Shown here: piece after piece, positions 36,089 through 44,637 of the stretch
Position numbering within the stretch: position 1 is the first letter of the stretch
How the letters are laid out: the number at the start of each line of letters is the position of its first letter
Assembly (NCBI GenBank): GCA_949155905.1
Contig: CASCWU010000001.1
Location: 55,972-119,971 of the forward strand
DNA from: an uncultured Lachnospiraceae bacterium
GTDB taxonomy: Bacteria; Bacillota; Clostridia; Lachnospirales; Lachnospiraceae
DNA: 64,000 nt
Direction: 5' to 3'
Notes under the pieces: model-generated
Seen by the model: only the letters and a program-made list of their open reading frames with translations
What the model was told of the DNA's origin: nothing
Database searches by the model: none
Position numbers and translations under genes: made by a program

Positions 36089-37003
36089 ATGAAGCAGATA
36101 AAGCTAAAAGCATATGGAAAGATCAATCTGGGGCTGGATATTATCGGGAAACGGGAGGACGGCTACCACGAGGTCAGGATGATTATGCAGACGGTGGGAA
36201 TTTATGATCGGCTGTATATGGAGCGGATTGCGGAAGATCGTGTGCTGCTGGAAACCAACCTGCCCTATTTACCGACGGGAGAGGGGAATCTGGTCTGTCG
36301 TGCGGTAGAGCTTTTGCGGCAGGAGTTTGGCATCCGGCAGGGGGTGTTTATCCGGCTGCAGAAATTTATTCCGGTGGCAGCAGGAATGGCAGGAGGAAGC
36401 GCCGATGCGGCGGCAGCACTGGTTGGGATGAATGTATTGTTTCGGCTGCGCCTCTCGAAAGAGGAACTGATGAAGCGTGGTCTGCGTTTGGGGGCGGATG
36501 TTCCCTATTGTATTATACGTGGAACCGCTCTGTCGGAGGGGATCGGAGAAAAGCTGACACCACTGCCTGCTCCGCCGGATTGCTATGTGCTGATTGTAAA
36601 GCCGAAGGCGAGCGCTTCTACCAGGCTGGTCTATGAGCGTTATGATGCATGTACTTCGGTTTGCCATCCAGATATTGACACGATGATAAGGGGACTACAG
36701 CAGAAGGATTTGAGCCAAATAGCGGGGGCTATGGGCAATGTATTGGAGCCGGTGACAGTAGCGGAGTGTCCGGTGATTGGAGAAATCAAGCAGACAATGC
36801 TTGAAAAAGGGGCGCTTCAGGCGATGATGACCGGCAGCGGCACGACGGTGTTCGGCTTGTTTCAAAAAGAGGAAGAGGCGGAGCTGGCCAGAGAGCAGCT
36901 AAGGCAGGATATGAGGATACGGCAGATTTATTTGACTGGATGGTTTCAGCCGCCGCAGCATTTGCCGATAAGAAAACAAACAGCAAAAGGAAAGGGTGAG
37001 TAG
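36089..37003 (+). CDS. ispE: 4-diphosphocytidyl-2-C-methyl-D-erythritol kinase
   Basis: A 304-residue GHMP kinase of the MEP isoprenoid pathway; it phosphorylates CDP-ME at the 2-OH. The substrate-binding start (LKAYGKINLGLDIIGKREDGYHEV), the ATP loop (PVAAGMAGGSADAAAAL) and the third GHMP motif (AMMTGSGTTVFGLF) are intact. The ATG at 36089 has a GGGGG ribosome site, unlike the upstream ATG at 36050. The stop overlaps or abuts the gntR start; ispE-gntR-spoIIR is a common order in Lachnospiraceae. Confidence 0.95.
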   Translation: MKQIKLKAYGKINLGLDIIGKREDGYHEVRMIMQTVGIYDRLYMERIAEDRVLLETNLPYLPTGEGNLVCRAVELLRQEFGIRQGVFIRLQKFIPVAAGMAGGSADAAAALVGMNVLFRLRLSKEELMKRGLRLGADVPYCIIRGTALSEGIGEKLTPLPAPPDCYVLIVKPKASASTRLVYERYDACTSVCHPDIDTMIRGLQQKDLSQIAGAMGNVLEPVTVAECPVIGEIKQTMLEKGALQAMMTGSGTTVFGLFQKEEEAELAREQLRQDMRIRQIYLTGWFQPPQHLPIRKQTAKGKGE

Positions 37004-37004
37004 G

Positions 37005-37673
37005 GTGAAGGATTTTCAGGTGACAATCAATGAGTATATGCCTCTGCGGGATGTTGTGTTCCATACGCTGCGGCGTGCGATTCTGATGGGGGAGCTGGAA
37101 CCTGGGGAACGTCTGATGGAGCTGCAGCTGACAGAGAAGCTGGGCGTGAGCCGGACTCCGATTCGGGAGGCGATCCGAAAGCTGGAGCTGGAAGGACTGG
37201 TGGTGATGGTGCCGCGAAAGGGAGCGGCAGTGGCAAAAATTACGGAAAAGGACTTGTTGGATGTCCTGGAGGTACGCTGTTCTCTGGAAGAACTGGCGGT
37301 GGAGCTGGCCTGTGAACGAATTTCGGAGGAGGCGCTGCAGCTACTGGAAAACAGCATGAAGGAATTTCAGGAAAGCCTTTCCTCGGGGAAGGATATTACG
37401 GCGATTGCAGAAAAAGACGTCCAGTTTCATGATATTATTTTTGAGGCAACCGGTAACAGACGGCTGATTCAGATGGTAAGCAACCTACAGGAGCAGATGT
37501 ACCGTTACCGGATTGAGCATTTGAAAAATCCAGATACTTATCCGCAGATTTTACAGGAGCATGAGGAAATTTTGGCCTGTCTGGTAAAGAGGGAAAGGGA
37601 AACGGCCAGAGCGGCTATCCGCCGGCATATCACCAATCAGGTGGAAGAGGTTCGCCGGACAATTCAGGATTGA
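37005..37673 (+). CDS. GntR-family (FCD/FadR subfamily) transcriptional regulator
   Basis: A 222-residue regulator. The N-terminal winged helix has the family start LRDVVFHTLRRAILMGELEPGERLMELQLTEKLGVSRTPIREAIRKLE. The C-terminal FCD domain binds a small-molecule effector, with metal/ligand residues in FHDIIFEATGN and the histidines of EHEEILA and RRHITNQ. The GTG at 37005 is preferred over 36996 from the position of the AAGGGTGAG element. It has no adjacent catabolic operon that would reveal its ligand. Confidence 0.85.
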   Translation: MKDFQVTINEYMPLRDVVFHTLRRAILMGELEPGERLMELQLTEKLGVSRTPIREAIRKLELEGLVVMVPRKGAAVAKITEKDLLDVLEVRCSLEELAVELACERISEEALQLLENSMKEFQESLSSGKDITAIAEKDVQFHDIIFEATGNRRLIQMVSNLQEQMYRYRIEHLKNPDTYPQILQEHEEILACLVKRERETARAAIRRHITNQVEEVRRTIQD

Positions 37674-37819
37674 AGTGTAAAAAACGATTGCTTGTATAAG
37701 CAGGGAAAATATGGGTATTCTCTTACTATAAAGAGGCTGTAAAAAGATTCAGAAATAAGACATCTGTAACTATGCAGTTGTGAGGAAGGCAGCCACGATA
37801 AAATAGGGAGGGAATATCG

Positions 37820-38527
37820 ATGCTACATAAAATAAAAAAACAAATTTTACAAGGGAGTCAGAACGGACAAGGTTCTCTACAGAAGTCTTTGCTCCAAAAA
37901 AGTGCGTATGGATTCATATTGCTGATGGGCTGTGCAGTTTTGTTTGCCTGCACAGCCGGGAAGCAGCAGGAGGTAATCAGCCAGAAGCTATATCCAGCGG
38001 TGCTGCGCTTTCATGTATTAGCAGACAGCAATGAGGAGGAGGCGCAGGAGCTAAAGCTTTTGGTGCGGGACGTGCTGCTCCGGCAAATCGAGCCATGGCT
38101 GGACGGGGTAGAGGAGCAGGAGGAGGCCATTGCGGTGCTTTCCCGTCATACGAAGGAGATACAGGAACTGGCAGAGGAAACGCTCCGGCAGCAGGGTTGT
38201 GAGCTTCCGGTCAAGGTGGAGCTGACAAAGGACTGGTTCCCGGTGAAGCAATATGGAAGCCTGGTGCTGCCTGCTGGAGAATATGAGGCGCTCCGGGTTT
38301 CGATTGGAAGTGCTGCCGGGAAAAACTGGTGGTGTATGCTCTTTCCAGGGTTATGCTTTGTGGACGAGGCTTATAAATTAGAGGAAGGGGAGGCAGAGAT
38401 CTTACAGGAGGCTTTGACGGAGGAGGAATTTCAGGCGATTTGGCAGGACGGAGGGACAAAAGTAAAAGTACGGCTGCGGGTGTGGGATTGGCTGCAGCAC
38501 TATTTCAACAGCAAACAGCACAAATGA
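37820..38527 (+). CDS. spoIIR: Stage II sporulation protein R
   Basis: A 235-residue exported signalling protein made in the forespore under sigma-F; it triggers SpoIIGA to process pro-sigma-E in the mother cell. It has an N-terminal membrane helix (~residues 30-48), then the conserved blocks LRFHVLADSNEEEAQELKLLVRD and YEALRVSIGSAAGKNWWCMLFPGLCFVD. The start follows TAGGGAGGGAATATCG. The N-terminal extension before the helix is slightly longer than usual. Confidence 0.92.
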   Translation: MLHKIKKQILQGSQNGQGSLQKSLLQKSAYGFILLMGCAVLFACTAGKQQEVISQKLYPAVLRFHVLADSNEEEAQELKLLVRDVLLRQIEPWLDGVEEQEEAIAVLSRHTKEIQELAEETLRQQGCELPVKVELTKDWFPVKQYGSLVLPAGEYEALRVSIGSAAGKNWWCMLFPGLCFVDEAYKLEEGEAEILQEALTEEEFQAIWQDGGTKVKVRLRVWDWLQHYFNSKQHK

Positions 38528-38645
38528 GGAGTTGAATTCTGAACAGGAAGCGAGTAAAATAGAGAGAGCAAAAAGCTTGCAAAGGTTCAGAACAGGTGGC
38601 AGTCTGGAAAAGCCTGGACGGTTGCCGGAATGGAGGGAAACGAGG

Positions 38646-39701
38646 ATGAAAAAAACAGTAGCGGTCGTATTTGGGGGACGTTCTTCGGAGCATGAGGTTT
38701 CTTGTATTAGCGCAGGGACAGTGATTCGGAGTATCAATAAAGAACGATATGAGGTAGTTCTGATTGGTATTACAAAGGACGGAAGATGGCTTTGGATAGA
38801 GGATGTCAGGCAGATAGAGGACGGAAGCTGGGCAGAGAGTAAAGAGACAGCCGTGATTTCGCCGGATGCCGGACAAAAGATGATAATAAAGCTGACAGAG
38901 AAATCCGTAGAAAAAATTCCGGTAGACGTTGTATTTTCCGTATTGCATGGATTATACGGAGAGGACGGGACGATTCAGGGCTTATTAGAAATGGCGCAGA
39001 TTCCGTATGTGGGCTGCGGCGTACTCTCTTCGGCAGTCAGTATGGACAAATGGTATACAAAACTTATTGTCGATACCTTAGGCATTCGCCAGGCACAGTA
39101 TGTTCCGGTAGCAAAGGCAGATCTGGCACAGATGGAAGAGGTGATCCGCCGGGTGGAGGAAACCTTGTCTTATCCGGTTTTTGTAAAGCCATCCAATGCC
39201 GGCTCCTCCCGCGGGGTTTCTAAGGCGGAAAACCAGACAGAACTGGTAGAGGCGCTACATATGGCAGCAGAGCATGACAGGAAAATCCTGGTGGAAGAGA
39301 CGATTGTAGGGCGCGAATTAGAGTGCGCTGTTTTAGGCGGTATCAGCCCGAGGGCTTCCGGAGTAGGGGAAATCCTGGCGGCAGCGGAGTTTTATGACTA
39401 TGAAGCGAAATATCACAGCGAGGATTCCAAAACGGTGCTTTCTCCTGAGCTTCCGGCAGAGAAGGAGGAGGAACTGCGCGAGGATGCCGTACGGATTTTC
39501 CGCGCTGTAGATGGCTATGGGCTGGCGAGAGTAGACTTTTTCCTGGAGGAAGCGACAGGTGAGATCGTGTTTAATGAAATCAATACGCTGCCTGGCTTTA
39601 CCAGCATCAGCATGTATCCGATGCTTTGGGAGGAAAGGGGTATCAGTAAGGAGGCGCTCGTAGAAAAGCTGCTGGAGCTGGCGTTTAACCGGCACGAATA
39701 G
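38646..39701 (+). CDS. ddl: D-alanine--D-alanine ligase
   Basis: A 351-residue ATP-grasp ligase forming D-Ala-D-Ala for peptidoglycan. It has VVFGGRSSEHEVS, LHGLYGEDGTIQG, the ATP-grasp region FVKPSNAGSSRGVSK, the omega loop EFYDYEAKYHS (Tyr and Lys as in D-Ala-D-Ala rather than D-lactate ligases) and metal ligands in FNEINTLPGFT. The ATG at 38646 follows GGAGGGAAACGAGG; the longer frame upstream overlaps spoIIR and is non-coding. Confidence 0.94.
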   Translation: MKKTVAVVFGGRSSEHEVSCISAGTVIRSINKERYEVVLIGITKDGRWLWIEDVRQIEDGSWAESKETAVISPDAGQKMIIKLTEKSVEKIPVDVVFSVLHGLYGEDGTIQGLLEMAQIPYVGCGVLSSAVSMDKWYTKLIVDTLGIRQAQYVPVAKADLAQMEEVIRRVEETLSYPVFVKPSNAGSSRGVSKAENQTELVEALHMAAEHDRKILVEETIVGRELECAVLGGISPRASGVGEILAAAEFYDYEAKYHSEDSKTVLSPELPAEKEEELREDAVRIFRAVDGYGLARVDFFLEEATGEIVFNEINTLPGFTSISMYPMLWEERGISKEALVEKLLELAFNRHE

Positions 39702-39754
39702 AGGGAAGCACCAGCCAGGGCAGAGGAAGGTGCAAAGTATCATAAGGAGGACAT

Positions 39755-40177
39755 ATGACGAAGGATGTATTAGTAAGCCTGTCCGGCCTACAATATGAAA
39801 TGGCGGAGGACGACGCGCTGGAGGTCGTGATGCCAGCGGTATATCACAAGCAGAACGGGAAGCATTATATCCGTTATGAGGAATTTTTAGAGGAGAGCGG
39901 AAAGCCGACGGATGTACTGCTCAAGCTTTCGGATCAAAGGGTGGAGGTTTTAAAAAAGGGAGAGGCCAACGTACATATGCTGTTTGAAGAGGGAAAACAG
40001 AATTCGACGGTCTACCAGATGCCGTTTGGGACGCTTCTGATGGGAATCAATACGATGAGGCTAAACGTAGAAGAGAGCGATTCGGAAATCAATGCAGAGG
40101 TCGTCTATGGCTTGGATATCAACTATGCCCATGTATCGGACTGCCAGATTAAAATTCGGGTGTCAGCACGGGAATAA
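39755..40177 (+). CDS. DUF1934 (YwiB-like) beta-barrel protein
   Basis: A 140-residue protein with the DUF1934 pattern: VLVSLSGLQYEMAEDDALEVVMPAVYHKQNGKHYIRYEE, then VYQMPFGTLLMGINTMRL and a C-terminal strand VYGLDINYAHVSDCQIKIRV. YwiB has a calycin-like barrel and no assigned biochemical role. It follows ddl by 53 nt behind AAGGAGGACAT and is probably co-transcribed. Confidence 0.85.
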   Translation: MTKDVLVSLSGLQYEMAEDDALEVVMPAVYHKQNGKHYIRYEEFLEESGKPTDVLLKLSDQRVEVLKKGEANVHMLFEEGKQNSTVYQMPFGTLLMGINTMRLNVEESDSEINAEVVYGLDINYAHVSDCQIKIRVSARE

Positions 40178-40232
40178 GGAAGGTAAGGACTCATATGCCT
40201 TTTGGCTATAAAGAAGTATGTATTCTAGGTAT

Positions 40233-40261
40233 TTGTTTTAACCTGTAAAATCTGGTATGAT
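40233..40261 (+). promoter_or_regulatory. Promoter of the second aldo/keto reductase
   Basis: TTGTTT (40233-40238), 17-nt spacer, TATGAT (40256-40261). Confidence 0.6.
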
Positions 40262-40275
40262 AACAGACAGAGATT

Positions 40276-40336
40276 CAGGAATGCGAAGCATCATTCCTGG
40301 AGGTGCTGCAGGAACGCAGGAGGCGTGCCTGAACTG
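40276..40336 (+). promoter_or_regulatory. Structured 5' leader with two hairpins
   Basis: CAGGAATG (40276-40283) pairs perfectly with CATTCCTG (40292-40299). A second imperfect stem (CAGGAACGC / GCGTGCCTG) follows at about 40309-40332. Both lie between the promoter and the ribosome site of the aldo/keto reductase. No riboswitch class is recognised. Confidence 0.35.
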
Positions 40337-40358
40337 ATAGGATAAGGAGGATTTTATC

Positions 40359-41492
40359 ATGGGTTTTACAGGAAACGAAAAGAAGCTGGGGTTTGGTCTG
40401 ATGCGTCTGCCGTTAAACGATCCAAACAAGGCAGGAGACATTGATATAGAACAGGTAAAGCAGATGGTCGATCTGTTTATGGAAAAAGGCTTTACTTATT
40501 TTGACACAGCCTGGATGTATTGTGGCTTTCAAAGCGAAAACGCTGCCAAGGAGGTTCTGGTGGATCGGTATCCAAGGGAAAGCTTTACCTTGGCGACAAA
40601 ATTAAACGCAGGCTTTTTCAATACCCTAGAGGAACGAGATGAGATTTTTCGTCAACAGTTAGAAAAGACGGGTGCCGGATATTTTGATTATTATTTGTTG
40701 CATGGGATTGATGGCGGCTGCTACCAAAAGTTTGAGGATTTGGATTGTTTTCACTGGTTGGCAGAGAAAAAGGCACAGGGATTGGTTAAGACAATGGGCT
40801 TTTCCTATCATCATGATGCAAAGCTGCTGGATGAGATTTTAACAAAGCACCCGGAAATGGAATTTGTTCAGCTTCAGATCAATTACCTGGATTGGGAAAG
40901 CGAATGGGTACAGTCGAAGGCCTGCTATGAGGTAGCAGTCAAGCACAACAAGCCGGTTATCGTTATGGAGCCGGTAAAGGGTGGTACGCTGGCAAATCTG
41001 CCGGAGGCTGTCGGAACGATGTTTACAGAATTTCGTCCAGAAATGTCTCATGCTTCCTGGGCAGTCCGGTTTGCCGCTTCCCTGGAGCATGTCGTGATGG
41101 TGCTTTCCGGTATGAGCAATCTGGAGCAGATGAAAGATAATCTATCTTATATGGAAGAGTTCCAGCCGATGTCAAAGGAGGAGCTGGAGTTGGTAGAGAA
41201 GGCGGCCGAGCTTATCAAGTCCAATATCGCAATTCCTTGTACGGGCTGTTCGTATTGTACGGAGGGCTGCCCGCAGCACATCGCAATTCCACAGTATTTT
41301 TCCTTATACAACGAGGAAATGAGAGAGACTGTAAAGAAATGGACGGCAAATTCCGCAGTATATCATCGGCTGACCGAGGAATTCGGACGAGCAGGAGATT
41401 GTATTTCCTGCGGCCAGTGCGAGACGATGTGTCCACAGCATTTGCCGATTATCGAGCATCTGCAGGCAGTGTCGAAGCACTTTGACCGATGA
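40359..41492 (+). CDS. Aldo/keto reductase with C-terminal 4Fe-4S motifs
   Basis: A 377-residue oxidoreductase paralogous to the N-terminal half of the fusion protein at 8236-10281. Catalytic elements: FDTAWMY, LATKLN, DYYLLHG. The C-terminus has two cysteine groups (CTGCSYCTEGCPQ and CISCGQCETMCPQ), which suggest electron exchange with ferredoxin-like partners. Substrate unknown. It ends shortly after the second cluster, marking the normal end of this family and showing that the S1 domains of the paralogue are an addition. Confidence 0.9.
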   Translation: MGFTGNEKKLGFGLMRLPLNDPNKAGDIDIEQVKQMVDLFMEKGFTYFDTAWMYCGFQSENAAKEVLVDRYPRESFTLATKLNAGFFNTLEERDEIFRQQLEKTGAGYFDYYLLHGIDGGCYQKFEDLDCFHWLAEKKAQGLVKTMGFSYHHDAKLLDEILTKHPEMEFVQLQINYLDWESEWVQSKACYEVAVKHNKPVIVMEPVKGGTLANLPEAVGTMFTEFRPEMSHASWAVRFAASLEHVVMVLSGMSNLEQMKDNLSYMEEFQPMSKEELELVEKAAELIKSNIAIPCTGCSYCTEGCPQHIAIPQYFSLYNEEMRETVKKWTANSAVYHRLTEEFGRAGDCISCGQCETMCPQHLPIIEHLQAVSKHFDR

Positions 41493-41528
41493 GTGTAAAG
41501 GAGCAAAAGCAGAGGCAGAGGGAATGGA

Positions 41529-41558
41529 AAGGGCATAGTGTTTCTATGCCTTTTTGTA
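41529..41558 (+). terminator. Terminator after the aldo/keto reductase
   Basis: GGCATAG (41532-41538) pairs with CTATGCC (41544-41550), followed by TTTTT. Confidence 0.7.
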
Positions 41559-41636
41559 ATTGGGTGATTTTTATCTTGGGATGGATGGCGGCAGGAAAAC
41601 TGTCAAATGGTAAGATATCCAAAGGAGATAACAAAA

Positions 41637-41672
41637 GACAGTGTAAAACAGAATTGTTTTTACACTGCCTTT
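41637..41672. terminator. Bidirectional terminator
   Basis: A stem of CAGTGTAAAA-type arms around a short loop (41639-41668), with A-rich and T-rich flanks, between convergent genes. Confidence 0.65.
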
Positions 41673-41683
41673 TCTTTTTTCTG

Positions 41684-42142
41684 CTATTCTTTCGCCTTGG
41701 CAAATTTTCCTTTGATTTTCTGGGCAAGGCTTTTTTTCACAGGCTTTTGCTCCAGATTGTTGCGGATGCCCTTGACGCCGCTGATATAGATACCGGAAAG
41801 AACGACCTTGACTTCCTTTTTGACCGGAATCAGTTCAAATACTTGTGGATCGCACATCAGCGTCATAATCCGCGGGCCGATCTTGGCCTTGACCACCGGC
41901 ACCTTGGAACGTCGTAGGTATTTTGGTGTTTGATCTATAACCATCTGTGGCAGACCGGCTTCTGTCAGCTTCATTTTTTTCTTGTCAATGACCAAGATGG
42001 AAGTGGTCTGGGCAGCGGCTTTCATCTGCGCTTCGGATTCTTCCTGCTTGCGCTGCAGCTTTGTTCCGAAACGGTACAAGAAAAACAGAGCCGCCAGCAG
42101 AACGACAATCACGACCAGCAGTATAATCAACCACGGTTTCAT
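41684..42142 (-). CDS. Small membrane-anchored protein of unknown function
   Basis: A 152-residue protein with one N-terminal membrane helix (residues ~4-24, WLIILLVVIVVLLAALFFLYRFG). A short coiled-coil-like segment (LQRKQEESEAQMKAAAQ) and a basic beta-rich cytosolic domain (IDKKKMKLTEAGLPQMVIDQTPKYLRRSKVPVVKAKIG) follow, with a Lys-rich tail. The domain composition suggests a conserved Lachnospiraceae protein, but I do not recognise a family. It starts behind GAAGGGGGTAATGAA. Confidence 0.6.
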   Translation of the reverse strand: MKPWLIILLVVIVVLLAALFFLYRFGTKLQRKQEESEAQMKAAAQTTSILVIDKKKMKLTEAGLPQMVIDQTPKYLRRSKVPVVKAKIGPRIMTLMCDPQVFELIPVKKEVKVVLSGIYISGVKGIRNNLEQKPVKKSLAQKIKGKFAKAKE

Positions 42143-42227
42143 TTCATTACCCCCTTCTAAAAAAATTCAACAGTCATAGTGTATCACGAAACGAAGAAAA
42201 AGAAAAGAAAAAATTTCGATGGTAAAA

Positions 42228-42950
42228 TCAGTCGTTTTTTGCCAGCATAAGCTGTACCTCTTCCTTTACGGTGCCAAGCAGCGCCTTCTTTCCGGCGGCA
42301 TCCAGTGAGGTGACAAAAATCGGTTCGCCATATTCAATCGTCACATGTGTTTTGCGGATAAACGGAATATGCAGTTCAAAAATCTGGTCTGCGTGGCTGA
42401 TAGCGACCGGCACAATCGGACAGCCGGTTTTTTCTGCCATTTTTAAGCTGCCCGGTTTAAACGGAAGCAGCTCCCTTTCGTGGTTCCGGGTGCCTTCCGG
42501 TGCAATGAACATCGAGGTGCCTTCCTTGATTTGTTCAATTCCGGTTAAAATGGTTTTTAACCCTTCTCTGGGATCCTCCCGATCCAGAAACAGGCATTTT
42601 AGATTATTCATCCATTGAGTAAGGAGGGGAATCCGGGAAACCTCCTTTTTGGAGATAAAGCCTACTAACTGCGGAATCGTCGTATAAGCAAGCAGAGTAT
42701 CAAAGTAGCTGCGGTGATTCGCGACATATAACACGGACTGTTCTTTGGGAATCCGTTCCAGTCCAAGTACCTTTTTCCGTGTTCCGCATAAAAACAGGAT
42801 GATGTTGAATGCCCCCACAACGATTTTCTGGGAGCTAGACTGCTTGAGCCGTGGGTGCCGTTTGCCGATCAAATATTCGACAGGCAGGGCAATCAGGCTG
42901 AATAAGGTAAAAAAGAATAAAAATATAACCACCAAGATAAAGCGAATCAT
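42228..42950 (-). CDS. plsC: 1-acyl-sn-glycerol-3-phosphate acyltransferase
   Basis: A 240-residue membrane-bound acyltransferase making phosphatidic acid. Motif I NHRSYFD (H-x4-D) is the catalytic pair; motif III is FIAPEGTR (acceptor phosphate binding), motif IV CPIVPVAI. The N-terminus has hydrophobic helices (~3-25 and ~45-60). The start at 42950 follows AGGATCTTATAAT, a weak ribosome site. Confidence 0.88.
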   Translation of the reverse strand: MIRFILVVIFLFFFTLFSLIALPVEYLIGKRHPRLKQSSSQKIVVGAFNIILFLCGTRKKVLGLERIPKEQSVLYVANHRSYFDTLLAYTTIPQLVGFISKKEVSRIPLLTQWMNNLKCLFLDREDPREGLKTILTGIEQIKEGTSMFIAPEGTRNHERELLPFKPGSLKMAEKTGCPIVPVAISHADQIFELHIPFIRKTHVTIEYGEPIFVTSLDAAGKKALLGTVKEEVQLMLAKND

Positions 42951-42991
42951 ATTATAAGATCCTCCGTTTGATAAAATATCGAAGCTATATG

Positions 42992-44539
42992 CTAGTCAAC
43001 AGAGCCGGAAGAGGAGGCCTCCGGCATATCAGAGGAGACAGGCTCCCCGATAGAGGCAGGTGGAGGCGTCTGCTCCTGGTTTTGGTCGGAGGCGGCCGCG
43101 TCTACGGCCGTTCCGTTTGCGGCATCCCCGGAGTTGGTATCCGAGGACTCTGATTGACTTCCATCGGAAGGATTCTGAGAGCCAGAGCCGGAATCAGAGC
43201 CTGATTCGTTTCCTGGTTCGGGATTGGTATCCGAACCTTCAGAATTACCGCTTGAGTTGTCGGTATTTTCATTTCCTGCTGTATGGTCTGGCTGCTCAGT
43301 AGCGTCGGAATCCTCCGGCTTTTGCCCGTCCGGGTTATCTTCTTCTGAGCTGTCCTCGTCTGGAGTATCCTCACCAGAGGCATCATCGGATCCGGGTTGT
43401 TTGTCACCGTTTTCTTCCTGATCGGTGTTATCCGGCTTTTGTCCTTCGGAATCAGTTCCTTCTGAGGTGTTGTCATTTTCCTCAGAATCAGCGCCTCCTG
43501 AAGTCTCTCCAGGTTCTGTGTCTGCTGGTTCTTCCCCATCTGGTTTGGTTTCCTCTGATGCGTCGCCGCCGGCTTCACTGTTTCCGGCGCCTGTAGTCTG
43601 ACCGGATCCTGCTGTACTGGTGGAGCTAGTTGTGTCGCTGGTATCAGAGGAAGGAGATTGCCATGTGTAGGACAGGACATCGTCGGGGAGGGTATTTCCT
43701 GGGTTTCGCCGGACGGACTCGACGTCAAAGTCCCATTCATAGTCCTCGGCGGAAATCCCGTAATATTCATCTAACGTCAGGTTTTGCTCGTAAAGATAGG
43801 CTGCCAGCTCTGTACCGACATAGCGCAGATGCCAGGGCTCGTAGGCATATCCAGTAATGGATTCCTTATCCTCAGGATAACGAATGATAAAACCAAACAG
43901 ATGGGAATGCTCGGCGAGCCATTGCCCTTCCGGCAGGTCGGCCAGGGAATAGGTCAAATCCAGGTTGTTGGAAACACTTGAAACATCCATGGTCAGTCCG
44001 GTCTGATGCTCGCTGTGTCCGGGAGGCGCAGAATAGAGATTTGCATACTCTTCCCCGCTTCTGTTGACATTATACAAATAAATTGTTTTCTGGCGGTCGT
44101 AGGAACGGTAGCCGGAAATCGCTGTCAGCCGGATGCCCTCTTTCGCGGCAGCGGCAAACAAATCCTCCAATGCGGCGGCGGCATCCGAACGCATCAGCCG
44201 TTTATCGGCCATATAGGGAAAAGAAAATTCTACCTCCGGTGCCACCAGATCCTCCGGGACATAGTCAGCGGGGAGCGTATACAGATGGTTGACTAAAACT
44301 GTAATGCTTGCTGGGTCAGTATCTACCGGAGGGACATCCTCCTTGGACGAAGGTGTTGCTACGGAAGGGCTTCTGCCCGGAGGGATATCCTCCGGGTTGG
44401 AAGCATCTTCCTCTGTATAATAATATTCATACGCATAGGAAGTATTAGCCGGAGCAGAAACCGGCAGAGAAAAATATATCAGGGAACCAATGACGGTGAT
44501 AGTCAGAGCAGATCCCAATCCAATCCAAACTTTTTTCAA
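42992..44539 (-). CDS. VanY-type D-alanyl-D-alanine carboxypeptidase with a ~220-residue acidic disordered tail
   Basis: A ~515-residue exported protein. After a signal-anchor helix (~5-25) and a short Pro/Ser linker comes a VanY/LAS-type zinc peptidase domain: ISGYRSYDRQ, SEHQTGLTMDV (zinc His and Asp) and EPWHLRYVG (third ligand). It trims the terminal D-Ala from peptidoglycan stems. From ~residue 285 to the end the chain is almost only Ser, Glu, Asp, Gly, Thr, Asn and Pro (EETKPDGEEPADTEPGE and similar), with no sorting signal. TTG 44539 has AAAGGA at proper distance; ATG 44548 is alternative but touches the ribosome site. Confidence 0.85.
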   Translation of the reverse strand: MKKVWIGLGSALTITVIGSLIYFSLPVSAPANTSYAYEYYYTEEDASNPEDIPPGRSPSVATPSSKEDVPPVDTDPASITVLVNHLYTLPADYVPEDLVAPEVEFSFPYMADKRLMRSDAAAALEDLFAAAAKEGIRLTAISGYRSYDRQKTIYLYNVNRSGEEYANLYSAPPGHSEHQTGLTMDVSSVSNNLDLTYSLADLPEGQWLAEHSHLFGFIIRYPEDKESITGYAYEPWHLRYVGTELAAYLYEQNLTLDEYYGISAEDYEWDFDVESVRRNPGNTLPDDVLSYTWQSPSSDTSDTTSSTSTAGSGQTTGAGNSEAGGDASEETKPDGEEPADTEPGETSGGADSEENDNTSEGTDSEGQKPDNTDQEENGDKQPGSDDASGEDTPDEDSSEEDNPDGQKPEDSDATEQPDHTAGNENTDNSSGNSEGSDTNPEPGNESGSDSGSGSQNPSDGSQSESSDTNSGDAANGTAVDAAASDQNQEQTPPPASIGEPVSSDMPEASSSGSVD

Positions 44540-44637
44540 TGAATTCATCCTTTCAGGCAAGACTGTGTTTCTATTTTACATAACTCCCTATAGTATAACA
44601 CATTTTTTCAGAAATGCCAGAGGATATGTGCGGAAAA

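Noticed and set aside
37692..37721. Sigma-F promoter before spoIIR
   Set aside because: GTATA with a following GG at ~15 nt is present, but the -10 lacks the required A residues; a sigma-A-like reading fits equally well, so nothing was called.
43102..43770. 222-codon minus-strand frame in the VanY tail region
   Set aside because: It arises from the low-complexity tail in another frame; the VanY frame has the domain evidence.
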